Positions 34,643 through 45,296 of a stretch of 64,000 nt of DNA are shown piece by piece (the first letter of the stretch is position 1; each line of letters opens with the position of its first letter). This DNA comes from Pseudobutyrivibrio ruminis AD2017. Lineage in GTDB: Bacteria > Bacillota > Clostridia > Lachnospirales > Lachnospiraceae. Under the pieces are notes generated by a model, which saw only the letters and a list, made by a program, of their open reading frames with translations, did no database searches and was not told where the DNA came from. The stretch lies in assembly GCF_000424305.1 (NCBI RefSeq), contig NZ_AUJQ01000007.1, forward strand, positions 62,001 to 126,000. The letters are read 5' to 3'. The position numbers and the translations under genes are program-made.

Positions 34643-34725
34643 AGAAGAAAAATACGTAAATCTGTATTGAGGTAATTCAGGAATAGAAGTTAGTTGCATT
34701 ATTGAATAGTAAAGGGATATTTTTT

Positions 34726-35895
34726 ATGAAAATACTATCTGTTGCCTGGAATGTATATGAGAAGTGCAATAATGAATATAGGGTGTTGAAAAATGGTGGC
34801 TCTATTATGATTGCTGATATATGTGAGTTCATAGGCAAAAAGGAGGAAAGTTATTTATACGTAGGAAATATTGCAGTTCACGAGGATGTGCAAATAGGAG
34901 ATATAAAACTTTTAAAAAATACCAGCTATCTCCCAGAAGTAAGAAATGAAGAAACAATAGATGAATGGCAAGAAGGGCTGATTAAAGAGCTTAATGAAAT
35001 TATTGATTATTTAAAACCAGACATGGTTTTTGTACAGGGTGGAGGAGAGTTCACTTATAATGCATTAAATTTATGTATGAAGAAAAAACAAAAGAGTGCA
35101 TTTGTTTGTCATTTGTATATAGGAGATAAACGAAAAATAATAGAGGGATATAAAGATAATGTTTGGGAAAAAAGAGTGTTAAGCATACCCGACCTTCAGA
35201 TTATAACAGTTGGCAATGCGATGAAAAGTCGTATAAATAGAGAGCTGAAAATTGAATCTAGAAATATACATGTAATCGTTAATGGCACAAAAATAAAGAA
35301 TGATAAGAATAACTATTTGGAGGATATACGTTTAAGAAAAGATAATAAAAAAATACTTCTTTGTTCAGGATCATTACAAGCACGAAAAAATCAGATACAA
35401 ATAGTCAAAGCATTACAGTATGTAAGGAAAGATGTTTTAGAAAACATTTCTATTATATTTGTAGGAAAAGCACTAAAAAATGACGTTTATAGAAACCGTA
35501 TAGAAGATGAAATAAGAAAGAATAATTATGAAGATATCGTAAGAATAATAGGTGCAATTGAGTCTGAAGAAATGAATAAGGTCTATTCAGAAACAGATGG
35601 ATTAATAATGACTGCGTTGGCTGAAGGGGTGAGTTTAGTAGCATTAGAAGCAATTACATTTGGCAAGCCAGTAATAATGTTTAGCGATAACGAAACAGCA
35701 GCGGATGTGAATGATGAGCAAGCAGTGATACTAATAAAAGATCATTCAGATGAAAGCGTTGCTAGGGCTATTGAACAATGGTACGAGAAAGAATGGGATT
35801 ATAAGCATATCATAGACTATTCTAAGAAATTTAAAATGGAACGTGTAGCAGATGAGTATATAACATACATTAATAATAAAGGTATCAAAAAATGA
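34726..35895 (+). CDS. GT4-type glycosyltransferase
   Basis: A 389-aa retaining GT-B glycosyltransferase with INGTKI..., ILLCSGSLQARKNQ, and the nucleotide-sugar site EGVSLVALEAITFGKPVIM. No membrane segment. ATG 34726 is taken because AAAGGGA lies ~7 nt upstream; a TTG 24 nt earlier is less likely. The sequence is very AT-rich. It overlaps the next gene by 4 bp (ATGA). Confidence 0.88.
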   Translation: MKILSVAWNVYEKCNNEYRVLKNGGSIMIADICEFIGKKEESYLYVGNIAVHEDVQIGDIKLLKNTSYLPEVRNEETIDEWQEGLIKELNEIIDYLKPDMVFVQGGGEFTYNALNLCMKKKQKSAFVCHLYIGDKRKIIEGYKDNVWEKRVLSIPDLQIITVGNAMKSRINRELKIESRNIHVIVNGTKIKNDKNNYLEDIRLRKDNKKILLCSGSLQARKNQIQIVKALQYVRKDVLENISIIFVGKALKNDVYRNRIEDEIRKNNYEDIVRIIGAIESEEMNKVYSETDGLIMTALAEGVSLVALEAITFGKPVIMFSDNETAADVNDEQAVILIKDHSDESVARAIEQWYEKEWDYKHIIDYSKKFKMERVADEYITYINNKGIKK

Positions 35896-37007
35896 TAGTT
35901 GTTTCTGAAAAAGAAGATTTTATTAAAAAAGCAAATGAATTTCCTGACGGAGTAATATGTATTGGCGCTGGGAAAAATGCGCATACATTGGAGAAAGTTT
36001 TTGGATTAGAATTTTTAGAAAAAATAGTCGTTTTTGTTGATAGGGACATCAGGATACAAGAAGAAGGAATAATAATTGGTGGTAAGAAAAAAAAGGTCAT
36101 ATCATATCGGGGGGCAAATGAATATGTTAAAGGTAGGAATGTAATTTTACTAATCACGGCAGTTGATTATATCGGGATTAATGAAGAATTAAAAAAATTT
36201 ACTAATTTAGCTTTAAAAGAAACACATTGTCTTATATTTATTAATGGTTATGAACAAGAGAAAGAAGATTTACTTCAAAAGATTCCGGATAATTTAAGTA
36301 TTTATTCTACACGACAAATACCAAAGATAATACATTACTGTTGGTTTGGTGGTTCACCTATTCCAGAGAAGAATTTAATTTGGATGCAGTCATGGAGGAA
36401 GTATTGTCCTGATTACGAGATTATACGATGGGATGAATCTAATTATGATATTAGAAAAGCAAAATATGTTTCAGAAGCGTATGATTCAAAGAAATGGGCA
36501 TTTGTTTCAGATTATGTACGTTTGGATGTAGTCTACAATAATGGAGGGTTATATTTCGATGTTGATGTTGAAATAGTAAAGAATTTTGATGATATGCTTT
36601 TTCAAGATGCATTTGTTGCATTTGAGACACCTTATAGAGTTGCTACAGGTTTGGGATTTGGAGGGAAAAAAGGAAATAAAGTTATAGGAGAAATGTTAGA
36701 CTATTATAATAACATTTCTTTTATTAATGATTCAGGAGTTATGGATTTAACGCCTTGTCCTATTCATCAAACCAGAGTACTTGAAAAAAGAGGGTTGATA
36801 AAAAACGGGGCATATCAGATACTCGACGGTATAACAGTGTTTCCGGAAAAAATGCTTACTGGCAAAAGTGCTAGTACTAAAAGAATAATGTTAACGGACT
36901 ATACAAAAGCAATTCATCATTATGATGCTTCATGGCAGACTGAAGTGTATAAAAATAGTAGTAAATTACTAGAGTTAGATTTTGAGAGAAAAAATTGTAA
37001 TTATTAA
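35892..37007 (+). CDS. GT32-type glycosyltransferase with N-terminal Rossmann module
   Basis: A 371-aa protein. Residues ~1-125 form a degenerate Rossmann-like module (GVICIGAGKNAHTLEKVF, IVVFVDRD). From ~140 it is a GT32 / Gly_transf_sug-type transferase: IPKIIHYCWFGGSPIP, WAFVSDYVRLDVVYNNGGLYFDVDVEIVKNFD with the DVD metal-binding motif. These enzymes add a sugar from a nucleotide donor to a glycan acceptor. The start codon overlaps the upstream stop (ATGA). Confidence 0.88.
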   Translation: MIVVSEKEDFIKKANEFPDGVICIGAGKNAHTLEKVFGLEFLEKIVVFVDRDIRIQEEGIIIGGKKKKVISYRGANEYVKGRNVILLITAVDYIGINEELKKFTNLALKETHCLIFINGYEQEKEDLLQKIPDNLSIYSTRQIPKIIHYCWFGGSPIPEKNLIWMQSWRKYCPDYEIIRWDESNYDIRKAKYVSEAYDSKKWAFVSDYVRLDVVYNNGGLYFDVDVEIVKNFDDMLFQDAFVAFETPYRVATGLGFGGKKGNKVIGEMLDYYNNISFINDSGVMDLTPCPIHQTRVLEKRGLIKNGAYQILDGITVFPEKMLTGKSASTKRIMLTDYTKAIHHYDASWQTEVYKNSSKLLELDFERKNCNY

Positions 37008-37024
37008 GCAAAGCGGGGGATTTT

Positions 37025-38158
37025 GTGGTTTGTAAAGAATGTGTGATATTGCTTACTGGAACGATTAATACATCTAGTAAAGTACCTTTTTTATCTTTAA
37101 GTAATGCTGATGAGAGAAGGACTCAGTATATAGATGCAATTAGATTTTATATAACCAAGAGTAAAGTGAAAAAAATAGTTTTTTGTGAGAACTCAGGAGA
37201 AGAATGTCCACCGAGCATTAAGCAGTTGGCTAAAAATCATAGAGTCGATTTTGAGTGGATTACTTTTAATGGCAATATCAAAAAAACAATTGAATATGGA
37301 AAATCATACGGAGAATCAGAAATATTAGATTATGCATTTGAAACCAGTTATTTGTTAAAGACAGCAAATTATTTTATAAAAATTACGGGTCGGTTATTAG
37401 TAAAAAATATTAATGTGTTGTTAGCAATGATTGGGGCTGATCGTAACTATTTTGATGCATATGGGGATAGAAATGTAGAAATAATAGATTCGAGATTATT
37501 TGCTATGAAAGTGGATGTCTTTCGTTTATTCTTTCAAAAACAATATATAACAAAAATTAATTATCAATGTAATTCGATTGAACAACTATATCCAAGTATT
37601 ATAAAGGAATCAAATATTTCAATAGTGTCATTACCAATAAAGATTTGGTTTGAAGGTATGTCGGGAGGATATGGTGTTCCTTATTCGTCGACAACTAGGG
37701 AAATAATAATAAAATCCATAAGAAAATATATCAATTCATATAGAGGGCACAGACTGGTACTTGATAACACAAGAAATTGGCAAGGAGATATGCAACTTAC
37801 GGAAGAGATATGGAATCGATATTTCATTCTGTTTTCAGGGAAAAGAGTAGCTATTTGTGGAATGGGAAAGATAGGGCGAAGAATTTATTCTATAGCAAGA
37901 AGAAAGTGCAAAAAGTTGTATTTATGTGATTCAGATTATAAACAAATTGGCAAATATGGAGGGCATCGGGTGTATTCATATGCCTATGTTTGTAATAAAA
38001 ATGAAAACATAGATTATTACTTGATATGTGTAAAAGATGAAAAAAAATGTGAAACAATCAAGAAGCAACTTTTTCAAGAACTAAAAAATAGTGAAAAAGT
38101 TCATTGGATAATGGACTATATTGATGAATGTGAAACAATAGCAAGGTTTATCAATTAA
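37025..38158 (+). CDS. Uncharacterised glycan-locus protein with C-terminal Rossmann module
   Basis: A 377-aa protein starting at GTG 37025 (GGGGG 6 nt upstream). The N-terminal ~270 residues have a strand-helix pattern like a glycosyltransferase (VILLTGTINTSS, YIDAIRFYITKSKVKKIVFCENSG, YFIKITGRLLVKN), and I know no family name with certainty. The C-terminal ~105 residues contain the recurring module RVAICGMGKIGRRIYSIA with DSDYKQIGKYGG. Probably a glycosyltransferase-like enzyme. Confidence 0.65.
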   Translation: MVCKECVILLTGTINTSSKVPFLSLSNADERRTQYIDAIRFYITKSKVKKIVFCENSGEECPPSIKQLAKNHRVDFEWITFNGNIKKTIEYGKSYGESEILDYAFETSYLLKTANYFIKITGRLLVKNINVLLAMIGADRNYFDAYGDRNVEIIDSRLFAMKVDVFRLFFQKQYITKINYQCNSIEQLYPSIIKESNISIVSLPIKIWFEGMSGGYGVPYSSTTREIIIKSIRKYINSYRGHRLVLDNTRNWQGDMQLTEEIWNRYFILFSGKRVAICGMGKIGRRIYSIARRKCKKLYLCDSDYKQIGKYGGHRVYSYAYVCNKNENIDYYLICVKDEKKCETIKKQLFQELKNSEKVHWIMDYIDECETIARFIN

Positions 38159-38179
38159 TAATATAAGTCTGAGGGGACA

Positions 38180-39556
38180 ATGAAATTAGTTATATTCGGT
38201 ATTGGAAATTTTTATAAAAAAAAGATAAAAGAATTATATGATATTTGTCCATCTGCAGAAATAGTTGCATTTATAGATAATAAGGCATATGGGATGAAAA
38301 TGGATGAAATAGATATTTTAAATCCATTATGCATTAAAGAACTTACTTTCGATTATATTCTATTAATGAGCATAAGCGAAAATGCGATGGAAAAACAACT
38401 TGTTGAAATGGGGATATGTCTAAATAAGATTTTAACTTGGCAAAAATTTTTAAAGCTTAATGGTTATGGGAAAGCACAAATTGTAGGCAAAAAAGACCTA
38501 AAGAAGACAAAACAAGTTGGAATTATTACATGCCCAATGGGCTATAATGGCGGAAGTATAGCAGCTATGAGTTTAGCACTTGCATTAAAGAAAATCGGTT
38601 ATGGAGTAAGCATAATCACAGAAGAAATAGATAATAAGCTTGTAGAAGAAATAAGTTTAAGTATTGAGGTAATAATTTATCCCAACATTTCGATTCTAGG
38701 AAGCGAGGAAATAGAATTTTTAAAAGATTACAATTACATTTGGATTAATACTGCTCAAATGGCAAATTATGCATATAAAATTGGAGCAATCAAGCCGACT
38801 ATTTGGTGGATTCACGAAGGGGAAAAGGATTTTATTGAAAAGGGATATAGACAAATTGATTGGAGAGTAAATAAGGATAAATTAAAAGTAAAGGTATTTG
38901 CGGTAAGCAATATAGCAAAGGAAGAATATAATAAAGTATATAATAAGCAAAGTGTATCGATATTGCCTGTTGGCATTCCAAACACAATGAAAGAGGGGAA
39001 TTTCTCAAAGAATAAAAAGATTGTGTTTGCAGTTATTGGCTCTATAGTAAAAATTAAAGCACAAGATGTTTTCCTTAATGCAGCGGACTTGATAAATAAT
39101 AATGGTTACGATGTCGAATATTGGTTAATTGGGAAAAAATTTACAGATAATGAGTATAATTGTGTTGTAGAAAAGTTAATTAATAATGTGCGAGGAGTTC
39201 GATTATTAGGGGAATTATCAAGAAGTGAATTGAATTTAATGTATAAAGATATAGATGTTTTAGTATGCCCTTCTTTTGTGGAGTCATTAAGTTTAACAAC
39301 TATCGAGGCTATGATGAATAATATACCAGTTATTGTTTCAGATGCGACTGGTATAAGTGAGTACATAAAAAGTGGTAAAGAAGGATTTGTTTTTAAAAAT
39401 GGTGATACGAAGGATTTGGCAGAAAAAATGCAATGGTTAATAGATAATCCTTCGGAAAGAGGTGAAATGGGGACTAGGGCAAGAAAATTATATGAGAACC
39501 AATTCTCATTAGATGTTTTTGCTAATAATGTTGCCCATATTATGGAAGGAATGTAA
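38180..39556 (+). CDS. GT4 glycosyltransferase with N-terminal Rossmann module
   Basis: A 458-aa protein. Residues 1-95 are the Rossmann-like module (LVIFGIGNFYKKKIKEL, IVAFIDNKAYG). From ~110 it is a GT4-type transferase: MGYNGGSIAAMSLALAL, WWIHEGE, FAVIGSIVKIKAQDVFLNA, CPSFVESLSLTTIEAMMNNIPVIVSD. Soluble, 22 bp after the preceding gene. Confidence 0.9.
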   Translation: MKLVIFGIGNFYKKKIKELYDICPSAEIVAFIDNKAYGMKMDEIDILNPLCIKELTFDYILLMSISENAMEKQLVEMGICLNKILTWQKFLKLNGYGKAQIVGKKDLKKTKQVGIITCPMGYNGGSIAAMSLALALKKIGYGVSIITEEIDNKLVEEISLSIEVIIYPNISILGSEEIEFLKDYNYIWINTAQMANYAYKIGAIKPTIWWIHEGEKDFIEKGYRQIDWRVNKDKLKVKVFAVSNIAKEEYNKVYNKQSVSILPVGIPNTMKEGNFSKNKKIVFAVIGSIVKIKAQDVFLNAADLINNNGYDVEYWLIGKKFTDNEYNCVVEKLINNVRGVRLLGELSRSELNLMYKDIDVLVCPSFVESLSLTTIEAMMNNIPVIVSDATGISEYIKSGKEGFVFKNGDTKDLAEKMQWLIDNPSERGEMGTRARKLYENQFSLDVFANNVAHIMEGM

Positions 39557-39561
39557 TTTAA

Positions 39562-41970
39562 ATGAACAATCCCTTAATTTCAATTGTTACACCTGTATAT
39601 AACAATAGAAAGTATCTTCCTTTAGCGGTAGAGAGTGTTATTAATCAACGCTTTAAAGATTGGGAAATGATTATTGTTGATGATGGTTCAACAGATGATA
39701 CAGGTGATATAGCAGATCTAATGATGAAGCGTGACAGTAGAATTCGTGTAATTCATCAAGATAATCAATGGATATACGCAAGTTTGAATAATGGAGTTTC
39801 AATTTCACGTGGAGAATATATTTATTTTCTTAATTCAGATGATCGAATTATTGAAAATGCATTAGAAATAATGGCAGAAGCTATAAGCAAATATAATTGG
39901 CCAGATTTGATATGGACAGATGTGATTGTCAATATTCTTAATGACAGTGATGAATTGATTAGTCAATATGTTTTGTCGGGAGGAGTAGAAGATTTATATT
40001 GTGATACAAAGTATGAAGTACGTAGGAATTCAATTTTATTTCAGAGAAAGAAATTGTCTTTAAATCAGGCGAACTTATATAAAAGAAACATAATAAAAAA
40101 TGTATCGTTTAGAAATGATGTTTATGGTGCTGATACACTATTTAATATTGAGTTATTGCCATCTATAGAATCGTGCGTCGTGTTAAAAAAGCCTCTATAT
40201 TTATATTATGAGCATCAAAACAATAAAGGTAATGCTTCTGCAAAAATATATGGATACGAGAATAGTATGTTTAATGAGTTTTTTATTAATATGAAAAACG
40301 TATTAATAGATTTTAGTATGTTAACAGAGGAAGCATTATATGAATTATCAAATGAAAGAGTAAACAATTTCAAAGCAATAGAAGTAAAAAAAATAATAGA
40401 GTCAGATATTAGTTGCTCGAAAAAAATAGAGTGCTTGTTTTCAACCAATATAACTAAACCATTAATGGATGCAGTCATAAATATTAATGGTAAAGAAGAT
40501 TTTGACCGCTATGTGTTAAGAAAGGCAGATTCAGTATTAAAGAACTATGCTCTTAATGATAAAGATAGAATGTATTTTGTAAGGGAGCTTTTAGATGCGA
40601 TAACTAGTAGCACTATTACAGACGAAATATTATTGAAAGCGAAAAAAGCTGTTTATAACCCATTGAATGCTTTTAGAATAGGCGAGGAATACTATAAAAG
40701 ACTCTTGATTAGAAGGAGAATAGAGGAAAACGTTAAAAAAGAAAAAGCAAAAAAAGTTCTTTGGTTAGGTAATATCGTTCTTCCCGAGTTAGCTGATATT
40801 TTATTGATTAAGCAAACAAATTTTGGAGGGTGGATGAGCGCCATTTGGCGATTGGTCAACAATAATAAGGATTATAGTTTCGCTATTTGCGTTCCAATCC
40901 AAAAAGCGGAAAACTGTAAAGATGGAGAGTTAGCTAGTAATAAATATTATTCTTTTTTAGAATGCGGGAAAGAAAATATTGACCAAATGGTTAATAGGTT
41001 CGAAGAAATCATTGATAATTACCAACCTGACATAGTACACATATGGGGAACCGAATATGTCCATACATATGCAATGATGTTAGCATGTGAAAATAAAGGC
41101 ATTTTGGATAAAACAGTAATTCACATTCAAGGATTAATATCGCAATGTGGCGAGTCGTTGTTTAATGGATTGACAAGTGAAATGCGACATGATGATAAGC
41201 TTATGAAAAGTATAATTGATTACCAAAATAGTTTCAGAGAATCCGGAATATGTGAAAAAAAAGCGCTCAAAATGGCAAGGCATATTATTGGCCGAACACA
41301 ATGGGATAAGGAGTGGAGTACGAAGCTGGCACCTTATGCACAATATCATGTTGGCAAAGAAATAATGAGAAATGAAATATATGCTGCTCAAGGAAGATGG
41401 AGAGTGGACGAGTGCAAACCACATACTATTTTTATGAGTCAAGCATCTTATCCATTAAAAGGCTTACATCTTGTATTGAAAGTATTTGCCAAGTTGAAAG
41501 AAATATATCCAGATTTAATGGTTAGAATTGCTGGAGTAAACCCACTTGATGCAAACAAAGAATATGGAGAATATATATTTGAGCAAATTCAATGTTTACA
41601 ATTATATGAAAACATTGAATTCATCGGAAATTGTGATGTGTACGGAATGATTGAGGAGTATGAAAAAGCAAATGTTTATTTGCTGGCATCGACAATTGAG
41701 AATTCATCAAATTCTGTACAAGAGGCAATGATTATAGGAATACCAATTGTTGCTAGTAATGTTGGTGGCATACCATCACTAATTGAACATGGGCAAACAG
41801 GGTTCTTATATGATTTGGACAATTCAGAGATTTTGATATCACAAATAATAAAGATTTTTGAAGATAGTGAGATGGCAAAAGAGGTTTCAATAAATGAGAT
41901 AGCGAAAGCAAGTTTAATTTCGGAAGAAGATATTAAAGAAAAAACTTTAAAACTATACAGTGAATTATAA
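39562..41970 (+). CDS. Bifunctional GT2-GT4 glycosyltransferase
   Basis: An 802-aa protein with two transferase domains. Residues 1-230 are a GT2 (SIVTPVYNNRKYLPLAVES, IIVDDGSTDDT, YFLNSDDR). Residues ~390-800 are a GT4 (WLGNIVLPELADILL, IVHIWGTEYVHTYA, MSQASYPLKGLHLVLKVFA, SSNSVQEAMIIGIPIVASNVGG). Two sequential sugar additions by one chain is the likely role. It starts 5 bp after the previous gene. Confidence 0.9.
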   Translation: MNNPLISIVTPVYNNRKYLPLAVESVINQRFKDWEMIIVDDGSTDDTGDIADLMMKRDSRIRVIHQDNQWIYASLNNGVSISRGEYIYFLNSDDRIIENALEIMAEAISKYNWPDLIWTDVIVNILNDSDELISQYVLSGGVEDLYCDTKYEVRRNSILFQRKKLSLNQANLYKRNIIKNVSFRNDVYGADTLFNIELLPSIESCVVLKKPLYLYYEHQNNKGNASAKIYGYENSMFNEFFINMKNVLIDFSMLTEEALYELSNERVNNFKAIEVKKIIESDISCSKKIECLFSTNITKPLMDAVININGKEDFDRYVLRKADSVLKNYALNDKDRMYFVRELLDAITSSTITDEILLKAKKAVYNPLNAFRIGEEYYKRLLIRRRIEENVKKEKAKKVLWLGNIVLPELADILLIKQTNFGGWMSAIWRLVNNNKDYSFAICVPIQKAENCKDGELASNKYYSFLECGKENIDQMVNRFEEIIDNYQPDIVHIWGTEYVHTYAMMLACENKGILDKTVIHIQGLISQCGESLFNGLTSEMRHDDKLMKSIIDYQNSFRESGICEKKALKMARHIIGRTQWDKEWSTKLAPYAQYHVGKEIMRNEIYAAQGRWRVDECKPHTIFMSQASYPLKGLHLVLKVFAKLKEIYPDLMVRIAGVNPLDANKEYGEYIFEQIQCLQLYENIEFIGNCDVYGMIEEYEKANVYLLASTIENSSNSVQEAMIIGIPIVASNVGGIPSLIEHGQTGFLYDLDNSEILISQIIKIFEDSEMAKEVSINEIAKASLISEEDIKEKTLKLYSEL

Positions 41971-41985
41971 AAAAATGGGGGATTT

Positions 41986-42945
41986 ATGTATATTAGTAAT
42001 GAAATAGATTGGATTAACTTCTTAAAGCTAAAAAATGTATATATTTGGGGATTTTGTGAAAAAGGTAAACAACTAGCTCAGAAATTTGATTATGAAAAAA
42101 TAAAAGTTAAAGGATTTATTGATAATAATAAGGATAAGTATGGAGAGCACGAGGGATGGAATGTTTTCTCTTTTGAAAGTTATTTGAAAACTATAGATAA
42201 AGAAAATAGCATGATAGTAATTTGCAGTAATAAAGAAAGAGAAATAAAAATGCAATGTCTCCAGGTTGGGATAACTAATTTTATATCGGTTAATCAAGTT
42301 GATTTTGGTGGAGGTGTAGAGCATTATGATGAGCGTTATTTTGAATGGCAAAAACCGATGGGAGTATTTGGTGCAAAAGTTAGCTATAGAAGATTCAAAC
42401 CTTACGTAAAGGATACTGATACGTTGGTTGAATTTGGTTGTGCAGGTGGATATCTGTTACAAGAATTTGAAAACAATAATAAAGTAGGTATAGAAGTTAA
42501 TGATTTTGCAAGAGCATATTGCAGTAAGCAAGGGATAAAAAGCGTTAAGTATACAAACGAAATAAGTGATAATTATGCTGATATCATTATTTCAACACAT
42601 GTACTTGAACATGTAGAACGACCTTTAGATGAACTGCGACAATTATATAGAGTGTTAAAAACAGGTGGCAAAATTGTGTTTTATGTGCCAAATGAATCAT
42701 GCGATGTCGATTATAAAAGAAGTGATATAGATAATCATTTGTATACGTGGAATTGTTTGACATTAGGAAATCTTTTTAAAGCAGCCGGTTTTTTTGTTTA
42801 TTCTGTGCAGAATATAAAGGAGGTATGGCCTAATGACTGGGAGGCTGTTGAGAGAGACTTAGGAAGTGATGTATTTGATGAACTATCAGTTATTAAGGGA
42901 ACAGCATCAAATATAAATAATTGTTTGATAGTTGCCTACAAATAG
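41986..42945 (+). CDS. SAM-dependent methyltransferase with N-terminal Rossmann module
   Basis: A 319-aa protein. Residues ~15-105 carry the locus-wide module (VYIWGFCEKGKQLAQKF, KGFIDNNKDKYGEHEG). Residues ~130-319 are a class I methyltransferase: LVEFGCAGGYLLQEF (SAM site), STHVLEHVERPLDELRQLYRVLKTGG, FYVPNES. Probably O- or N-methylates a sugar or the glycan end. GGGGG precedes the start by about 7 nt. Confidence 0.9.
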   Translation: MYISNEIDWINFLKLKNVYIWGFCEKGKQLAQKFDYEKIKVKGFIDNNKDKYGEHEGWNVFSFESYLKTIDKENSMIVICSNKEREIKMQCLQVGITNFISVNQVDFGGGVEHYDERYFEWQKPMGVFGAKVSYRRFKPYVKDTDTLVEFGCAGGYLLQEFENNNKVGIEVNDFARAYCSKQGIKSVKYTNEISDNYADIIISTHVLEHVERPLDELRQLYRVLKTGGKIVFYVPNESCDVDYKRSDIDNHLYTWNCLTLGNLFKAAGFFVYSVQNIKEVWPNDWEAVERDLGSDVFDELSVIKGTASNINNCLIVAYK

Positions 42946-42969
42946 TTAATCGAAGGGACGCTAATTGAT

Positions 42970-43881
42970 ATGCAAAGAAAAGTAATCGTACTATGCTACC
43001 ATCGAATTAATACTCTAGATTTGGACAAAAATCTATTAGCTGTTTCAGAAGAAAATTTTAGAGAACATTTGCGATGGTTAAAAGGGAACTATGATATATT
43101 GAGTGCTGAAGACGATTGGGAGTCTGAAGGCCGTGATGCAGTTGTAATTACTTTTGATGATGGCTATGAGGATTTTTATATAAAGGCGCTTCCTATCATA
43201 GAGGAAATGAAAATCCCAGCTACAGTTTTTATTACTAATGGAAAAGATGTTTCAAATAGAATGATGTGGTGGGATGAACTTGAGTATTTAATTTATGATA
43301 GATACACACCTCCATATCTTCATTTAAAGGATGAAATATTTGATTATGAATGGTCATTGGATTGTAATGAAAATAAAGATGAATGTTACAAACAAATCCA
43401 TTTTTTAATGAAAAATCTCATAAGTAGTGAGAAGCGGGAAGAATGGCTCAATCAGATGTGGCTATGGAAGAGGGAAAAACGCAGGCTGATTGATAGATAT
43501 AAGATGCTTTCTGATGAAGAAATAATAGAATTATCAGAGAATCCTTATATAACATTAGGTGCCCATACACTAAACCATAGTGCATTAAAAAATAGATCTA
43601 TAGATGAACAACAAATAGAAATTAAGGATTCAATTCGTAAGTTGGAAAATACTATAAGAAGAAAGACTACAGTATTTTCATATCCTTTTGGAGTATATGG
43701 TAAAGATTATGATGAGATAGCCAATGGGTATTGCGAGGAGAATGGAATAGAAAAAACATTTGCAACAAACTTTGGAGCTTGGAATCCAAAAGATGGATTA
43801 TTAAATATAAAAAGAAACGGAATAAATAATAAAAACATAGAAGAATTTAAAGCCTATTTAAAGTGGATTGAGGAAGCATAG
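42970..43881 (+). CDS. Polysaccharide deacetylase family protein
   Basis: A 303-aa NodB-type carbohydrate esterase (CE4-like). Motif 1 is TFDDGYED with the catalytic and metal Asp pair, motif 2 is LGAHTLNHSAL (His pair), motif 3 is FSYPFGVYG. It begins VIVLCYHRI and has no signal peptide or membrane segment, so it would act in the cytosol on an intermediate, unlike most CE4 enzymes, which are extracytoplasmic. The start is ATG 42970 with AAGGGA ~10 nt upstream. Confidence 0.9.
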   Translation: MQRKVIVLCYHRINTLDLDKNLLAVSEENFREHLRWLKGNYDILSAEDDWESEGRDAVVITFDDGYEDFYIKALPIIEEMKIPATVFITNGKDVSNRMMWWDELEYLIYDRYTPPYLHLKDEIFDYEWSLDCNENKDECYKQIHFLMKNLISSEKREEWLNQMWLWKREKRRLIDRYKMLSDEEIIELSENPYITLGAHTLNHSALKNRSIDEQQIEIKDSIRKLENTIRRKTTVFSYPFGVYGKDYDEIANGYCEENGIEKTFATNFGAWNPKDGLLNIKRNGINNKNIEEFKAYLKWIEEA

Positions 43882-43885
43882 ATAA

Positions 43886-45271
43886 ATGGAAAAAATTTAT
43901 GTTTTTGGTGGTGGAAGATTTTATAAGAATAAAGAAAAAGAACTAAAGCGAAAGTACGATGTACTCAATGTCTTTGATAATAATGCCAATGGTAATGAAG
44001 GAATTGTACAGCCAACGAAGGACTTGATTGACACAAGTATAGGGGTACTTTTAATGGTTAAAAATGCCTGGGACATTCTGTGCCAGTTGGAAGATTTGGG
44101 TTTTCCGAAAGATAAAATTTTTCTAGGTGAAAATGAAATTTGGGAGGATGATACAGAAAGTGAAAGAATTATAAAAGAGAATTCTTTCATTTTTTATAAA
44201 TCAGGAAAAAAGTATCTAAAAGAGAGTATATCGAATACTGAATGGGAAATAACAGACAGCACTGATTACATAGATGCGAAAAATAAAATCTTAAGAATAA
44301 TCTATTCATCTAGTGTAAAGATGATACAAAAGTTGAGCATTTATCCAGTTACTAGGGATTTTGGCACCAACCGAGGAAAAGCAATAGATAGGTTATTTAT
44401 TGAAAAGTTTTTAAATGAGAATAAAAATCATATCCATGGCGATGTGTTGGAGATTGGTGATAACTATTATACCAGGACATATGGGACGAACTATGTTTCT
44501 CATATAATGCATGTAGAGGGGTGGGGCGATAACGCTTTTAAAGGAAATTTAGAGACAGGAGAAGGATTAACAGCTAATACTTACGACTGCTTGATACTCA
44601 CTCAAGTACTCATGTTTATTTTTAATATAGGCAAGGTTGTCAAAAACATCTATGAAGTTTTACGAGATGATGGAGTTGCATTAATAACTGTTGCGGGAAT
44701 ATCACAAATATCGAGATATGATGCAGATAGATGGGGGAGTTATTGGAGATTTGATTATAACGCTTTAGAAAAAATGTTTATTCCATATTTTGGGGAAGAG
44801 AATGTTTCGATTCAAACGTACGGAAATGTAAAACTTGCGACAGCTATGATGTACGGTCTTTGCTGTGAGGAGCTAGAAGCAGATGATTTTTCATTAATTG
44901 ATCGAGACTATCCACTTATATACACGATAAAAGTGAGAAAAAGCAGTAAACGCCAAGTCTTGAAATATATTGGAGAAGCAGAAGCCGATAAATATTTAAA
45001 TGAAAAAAGCAATATTATTATATGCGGGGCAGGAAAACGTGGGAAAAAGGTATATGACCATTTAAAGCGAAGAGGGCTCAACGTAAAACTATTTACAGAT
45101 ATAAATAACCAAAACAGTGGGTCATTTGATGGAATAGTAATAATTAATACAGAAGACGCTGTTAAAGAATTCCCCGACTATGATTATATAGTAAGTGGTA
45201 ATTATACAGAAGAAATCGCAGATGAAATAATACGATTAGGTGCGAAAAATGTGCATATTTGGCTAGATTAA
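43886..45271 (+). CDS. Methyltransferase flanked by two Rossmann modules
   Basis: A 461-aa protein. Residues 1-85 are one small Rossmann-like module (IYVFGGGRFYKNKEKELKR, VFDNNANG). The middle (~165-350) is a methyltransferase-like domain (GDVLEIGDNYYTRTYG, TYDCLILTQVLMFI, YEVLRDDGVALITVAG). Residues ~370-461 are a second module (IIICGAGKRGKKVYDHL, LFTDINNQNSGSFDG). It is the only protein here with the module at both ends. It starts 4 bp after the deacetylase gene. Confidence 0.82.
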   Translation: MEKIYVFGGGRFYKNKEKELKRKYDVLNVFDNNANGNEGIVQPTKDLIDTSIGVLLMVKNAWDILCQLEDLGFPKDKIFLGENEIWEDDTESERIIKENSFIFYKSGKKYLKESISNTEWEITDSTDYIDAKNKILRIIYSSSVKMIQKLSIYPVTRDFGTNRGKAIDRLFIEKFLNENKNHIHGDVLEIGDNYYTRTYGTNYVSHIMHVEGWGDNAFKGNLETGEGLTANTYDCLILTQVLMFIFNIGKVVKNIYEVLRDDGVALITVAGISQISRYDADRWGSYWRFDYNALEKMFIPYFGEENVSIQTYGNVKLATAMMYGLCCEELEADDFSLIDRDYPLIYTIKVRKSSKRQVLKYIGEAEADKYLNEKSNIIICGAGKRGKKVYDHLKRRGLNVKLFTDINNQNSGSFDGIVIINTEDAVKEFPDYDYIVSGNYTEEIADEIIRLGAKNVHIWLD

Positions 45272-45296
45272 ATATCATCTTTCTAAGGAGAAGTGT